Virus record (IMG/VR): IMGVR_UViG_3300044612_001896 | Coordinates: 1-37,532 of that record | Origin: a virus | DNA length: 37,532 bases | Reading direction: 5' to 3' (one strand) | Part shown: positions 35,266 to 37,532 of the stretch, piece by piece | How positions within the stretch are numbered: the stretch's first letter is position 1 | Layout: each line of letters starts with the position of its first letter | Translations under genes and position numbers: made by a program | Notes under the pieces: model-generated | Seen by the model: only the letters and a program-made list of their open reading frames with translations | Databases searched by the model: none | What the model was told of the DNA's origin: nothing

Positions 35266-35538
35266 TTAAAACGGATCGTCGCCCTCCGTTTCGTTGTTGC
35301 GGGTGGTTGCGTTGCCGCTGGCCCCTTGGCCGATGTGCCGCCAGTTGCCGACAATAGGGCCGCGCACTCCTGCTTCGCGTGCTTCCTTGCTCACGCTTTG
35401 AACGACATATCCGTCATCGCCGTATTGATTCTTGCCGTCCTTGTTCTCAAATAAGACCACGGCGACGATCTTGCCGTTCTTGCCCGCGATGATGTGTTCC
35501 TTCTCCAGTTTTTCTGTTTTGATTGATAGACTAATCAT
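35266..35538 (-). CDS. Small protein with SSB-like acidic tip, 90 aa
   Basis: ATG at 35538. The sequence (NGKIVAVVLFENKDGKNQYG, DDGYVVQSVSKEAREAGVRG) is a known type of phage hypothetical protein that travels with ERF genes, and the tail ends EGDDPF, like the SSB C-terminal peptide that binds recombination and replication proteins. An SSB-like or recombination-mediator role is plausible. It lies between the ERF and RecE-like genes, with an AT-rich leader. Confidence 0.6.
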   Translation of the reverse strand: MISLSIKTEKLEKEHIIAGKNGKIVAVVLFENKDGKNQYGDDGYVVQSVSKEAREAGVRGPIVGNWRHIGQGASGNATTRNNETEGDDPF

Positions 35539-35556
35539 AATTTTGAGTGTTTTTCG

Positions 35557-36096
35557 TTAGTTCCACGGAAGGTCTTCGCCGTCCTCGGGCGATGCTGCCG
35601 CTTCAGTTTTCGTTGCCGCTGGTTTTTTTGCGGGCGAAAGATCCGTCGTGCGTGGTGCAGGCTTCGCCGGTGCCGCGTAAGTCGTCGCCGGTCGTGATGC
35701 CGCGTTGCCGTCGTCGTCCTCCGGCGCAATGCCAAGCGCCGTCGTCAGCGAGTAGCGCCGCGCGTAGGTAAGTGCCGACCCGTAGCCTTGCGGGTCATTC
35801 TTCGAGCACGGCACAAAAAGTCTGCCGAAACTCATCGTCTCGCCGCTCTCGTGCACGAGCACCGTTCCCACTTCCACGCCGCCGCCCACGTTGTGCGTGT
35901 GCTGCGTTAGTGCAATACCGTGCTTGTTCAGCGCGTCGATCACCGCCTCGACGCACGCATCAAGTCCCGCGTATTTACTGCGGAAATGCGGGTTGCTGTT
36001 CGTTTTCAGTGCCGGGCCAAAGTCCTTTTGGGCCTTGACCAGCGCGGCGGCAATTTGCTTGCCTCCGCTTGACACGCTATTTGGGTTAGTCTCCAT
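35557..36096 (-). CDS. erf: ERF-family single-strand annealing protein, 179 aa
   Basis: The ERF core spans residues 10-140: NPHFRSKYAGLDACVEAVIDALNKHGIAL, then VGTVLVHESGETMSFG, and the family's signature YGSALTYARRYSLTTALGIAPEDDD. It anneals complementary strands during phage recombination and circularisation. The tail is Ala/Pro/Lys-rich and ends EDLPWN, an acidic tip. It works with the RecE-like exonuclease. The leader AACACACACA has no Shine-Dalgarno. Confidence 0.9.
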   Translation of the reverse strand: METNPNSVSSGGKQIAAALVKAQKDFGPALKTNSNPHFRSKYAGLDACVEAVIDALNKHGIALTQHTHNVGGGVEVGTVLVHESGETMSFGRLFVPCSKNDPQGYGSALTYARRYSLTTALGIAPEDDDGNAASRPATTYAAPAKPAPRTTDLSPAKKPAATKTEAAASPEDGEDLPWN

Positions 36097-36110
36097 TGTG
36101 TGTGTTACTG

Positions 36111-36138
36111 CCGCGTCGAGGTTGCCGCCTCGGCGCGG
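36111..36138 (-). promoter_or_regulatory. Stem-loop between the nuclease and ERF genes
   Basis: CCGCG-T-CGAGG and CCTCG-G-CGCGG can pair around a 6-base loop (about 11 bp with one mismatch). It lies in the 55-nt gap before the ERF start. No T-run follows, so it may be an mRNA processing or stability element, not a terminator. Confidence 0.55.
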
Positions 36139-36151
36139 TCTTTGTTTTGGT

Positions 36152-36514
36152 TCATGCGGGCGGGTCGCTTGGTGACTCCACCAAGTCGCTTCGTCTGCAA
36201 ATTCCGAAAAAATCCTCAGCCGCCAGCGTCACCAGCCACGGCTTTGCCGAGGTCTTGTGAAACACGGCGGGCGTCAGGCCAATGGCCGCCGCCTTCTCCG
36301 CCTGCTCAAATGCCGCGCGCACGTTCAGCTTCTCGACAAACTTCACCTCCGGCCACAGCGTCGGCAGCTCGGGAATCGTCACATCCGCCGCCGCATCACC
36401 CGCAAACGACTGATGCCATCCGGTGCGCTCGGTTTTGATGAACCCATGCGCCCGGCACAGATCGCGGAACAAACGCTCTCCGCGCTTCCCTTTATCGCGT
36501 GCCGCCTTGCTCAT
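36152..36514 (-). CDS. PD-(D/E)XK nuclease, Holliday-junction-resolvase-like, 120 aa
   Basis: The ATG at 36514 overlaps the zinc-ribbon gene stop. Motifs are Glu13 in KGKRGERLFRDL, Asp44 in AADVTIP and Glu56-x-Lys58 in WPEVKFVEKLN, followed by AAFEQAEKAA. This is the Hjc/VRR-NUC-like order, so it is probably a small structure-specific nuclease that resolves recombination intermediates. It heads the recombination block. Confidence 0.8.
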   Translation of the reverse strand: MSKAARDKGKRGERLFRDLCRAHGFIKTERTGWHQSFAGDAAADVTIPELPTLWPEVKFVEKLNVRAAFEQAEKAAAIGLTPAVFHKTSAKPWLVTLAAEDFFGICRRSDLVESPSDPPA

Positions 36515-36693
36515 TCCGCCTCCTCCTCAATTTTCAGATACCCAAAATCCCGCGGCTCCGTCACCTCGACCGACGCATCACCGCAAATGTCGCAGCCCCC
36601 GATATGCCAGGTCGCACCATAAGGGTTGCCGTCTGGCCGCCGCCCATAAGCCCGCCCGCACTTCGCGCAAATCCACGTCGGGTAGCCGCTCAT
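36511..36693 (-). CDS. Zinc-ribbon protein, 60 aa
   Basis: The start chosen is the ATG at 36693 (ATGA overlap). Two CxxC pairs are visible: ICAKCGRAYG and GGCDICGDAS, spaced as in a zinc ribbon. Small ribbons of this type bind nucleic acids or proteins. It sits between unknown early genes and the nuclease. Confidence 0.7.
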   Translation of the reverse strand: MSGYPTWICAKCGRAYGRRPDGNPYGATWHIGGCDICGDASVEVTEPRDFGYLKIEEEAE

Positions 36694-36872
36694 GATTGCG
36701 CCTCCCTCACACACTGCGGCGCGGCATCGTTGCAATACCAGCCATTGTCCATCTTCACCACGCACCGACCGTCCTCGTGACGATTGAGCAGCACGCCGGG
36801 CAGCCATCGTTCAACATCCGCCCCGTCTTCACGCACCGCCCACAAAACCTCAATGCGGTCGCCCTTGCTCAC
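36690..36872 (-). CDS. Hypothetical protein, 60 aa
   Basis: The start chosen is the GTG at 36872, overlapping the preceding stop (GTGA) and preceded by GGAGG. The sequence (SKGDRIEVLWAVREDGADVE, then GVLLNRHEDGRCVVKMDNGW) has a small beta-barrel (SH3-like) character. Function unknown. Confidence 0.55.
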   Translation of the reverse strand: MSKGDRIEVLWAVREDGADVERWLPGVLLNRHEDGRCVVKMDNGWYCNDAAPQCVREAQS

Positions 36873-37342
36873 GCCTCCTCCTTCCGCCAATTTTTCAAAA
36901 ACCGCGCCGCCTGTGTGCCAGTCCATCCGCACCGGTTCCATTCACCGTCCAGCACGGAGTTCGTCTCCCGCACCTTCGCCATGTCCTCGAACAACTCCTT
37001 AATCGTCGGCTCGTGCTGCAGCCGGTCAATCACCGTGTCCAGCCATTGCACCGACCACGTCGCGGCAGCAAGCGCCTCGTCACGCTCTTTTTGCATAGAT
37101 AGGAAGTTGTCGTAGTGGATTTGCTCTTGTTGTCTCGCCTCGTCCCGCTCGCGCTGAAAATGTGGCGACGGCTCAGGTCGCTCGACCCCGGAATTTCCAG
37201 TGCCGCCCTCAATGACCGCCGCCAAAACCGTGTCCAACGCTATCCCGATCTCCCGCGGGTTCGGCATGTCGAGGGTTTCATCCTCACCACGCCGCCAGCG
37301 GTTGTAAGTTGTTAAAAGCGCAATCGCGTCGTTCAGTTCCAT
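36869..37342 (-). CDS. Hypothetical early protein, 157 aa
   Basis: ATG at 37342, overlapping the 3' end of the split gene by 10 nt. The start (ELNDAIALLTTYNRWRRGEDETLDMPNPREIGIALDTVLA) is a pattern seen in many phage and prophage proteins of unknown function. A Gln/Glu-rich coiled coil follows (RERDEARQQEQIHYDNFLSM). The C-terminus has WNRCGWTGTQAARFLKNWRK. No role can be assigned. Confidence 0.65.
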   Translation of the reverse strand: MELNDAIALLTTYNRWRRGEDETLDMPNPREIGIALDTVLAAVIEGGTGNSGVERPEPSPHFQRERDEARQQEQIHYDNFLSMQKERDEALAAATWSVQWLDTVIDRLQHEPTIKELFEDMAKVRETNSVLDGEWNRCGWTGTQAARFLKNWRKEEA

Positions 37343-37522
37343 AATACTTTCTCCCGCACTTTTTTGAGTTCACGTTCCAATTTCACCAGCGCGATATAGT
37401 TGTCCGCCTGCCGCCCGATGCACTCCAGACGCTGCCGTAGTTCCATATTCTCCCGCGTCGCGTCGCTCGCGGCCTTGTACAGCGCCGCGATCTCCGACTC
37501 CATCGCGGCAATCCGTGCTTGG
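37333..37522 (-). CDS. Small coiled-coil-like protein, 3' part, split by the window ends
   Basis: The continuation of the gene that starts at 143. Reading leftward from the shared repeat it gives ADNYIALVKLERELKKVREK and stops at 37333-37335. The frame is intact across the overlap, which supports circularity. The last 10 bases of the window break the match and are left out. Confidence 0.7.
37397..37522. repeat. Terminal direct repeat, right copy
   Basis: Identical to 1-126. The next ten bases (37523-37532) differ from 127-136. Confidence 0.9.
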
Positions 37523-37532
37523 AGTCGGAGAT
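37490..37532. repeat. Terminal inverted repeat, probable fold-back artefact
   Basis: ATCTCCGACTCCA (37490-37502) is the reverse complement of the last 13 bases (37520-37532), with a 17-base loop. The last ten bases do not fit the circular sequence, so they look like a snap-back or assembly tail. Confidence 0.75.

Noticed and set aside
1-37532. CRISPR array, rRNA or complete tRNA genes, insertion sequences.
   Set aside because: No direct-repeat/spacer pattern, no rRNA stretches, no full cloverleaf (only the att fragment) and no transposase gene were found by reading.

Overview
This window is an essentially complete genome of a temperate, siphovirus-like tailed phage (order of head and tail genes as in lambda). 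It is a circular or circularly permuted molecule of about 37.4 kb that was cut open at an arbitrary point. Bases 1-126 are repeated at 37397-37522, and one short leftward reading frame continues in phase across the join, so the repeat is best read as assembly overlap on a circle of about 37,396 bp. The base composition is GC-rich. The host is unknown. Two predicted lipoproteins, one Sec-type signal peptide and an AmpD-like amidase suggest a diderm (Gram-negative) host. A fragment matching the 3' end of a serine tRNA next to the integrase points to tRNA-Ser as the integration site. Many starts lack a convincing Shine-Dalgarno sequence.

Regulation and lysogeny (about 1-5.4 kb). A 112-bp divergent region separates two homologous ribbon-helix-helix (RHH) regulators (1023-1187 leftward, 1300-1566 rightward). 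Rightward lie the tyrosine integrase, the attP site with candidate arm sites, an accessory operon (metallophosphoesterase, HTH protein, HExxH zinc peptidase, small membrane protein), an operator-rich 275-bp region, an unknown 183-aa gene and a third RHH-like gene. Leftward, the first RHH gene is followed by an excisionase-like HTH gene and small genes.

Early leftward operon (1187 to 1, then 37396 to 32076 on the circle). Tightly overlapping genes (ATGA/GTGA junctions) encode a zinc-ribbon protein, a PD-(D/E)XK nuclease, an ERF single-strand annealing protein, a small protein with an SSB-like acidic tip, a RecE-like exonuclease, a winged-helix-like protein, a replication-initiator candidate and another PD-(D/E)XK-like protein. 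Together they form a recombination and replication module.

Late leftward operon (31989 to 5428). The order is small terminase, ParB-like protein, TET-associated-type glycosyltransferase (TAGT), a coiled-coil peptide, large terminase, a 2.3-kb regulatory/accessory cassette, gpW-like connector, portal, ClpP-type protease with scaffold, capsid, terminator, two glycosyltransferase genes, head-tail and tail genes, a tail assembly chaperone pair with a GGGAAAC -1 frameshift site, tape measure, tail-tip proteins, a Ser/Thr-rich structural protein, a fourth glycosyltransferase, fibre/baseplate proteins including a collagen-like fibre, and a lysis cassette ending in an amidase.

The most unusual points are: four glycosyltransferase genes in 37 kb, one an orphan TAGT paired with ParB beside the terminase; a recurrent TTGACA element 13-15 nt before nine uncoupled start codons on both strands (20 nt before a tenth); a switch built from two facing RHH paralogues; and a lipoprotein with an apparent Cys-His-Asp triad in the lysis region.
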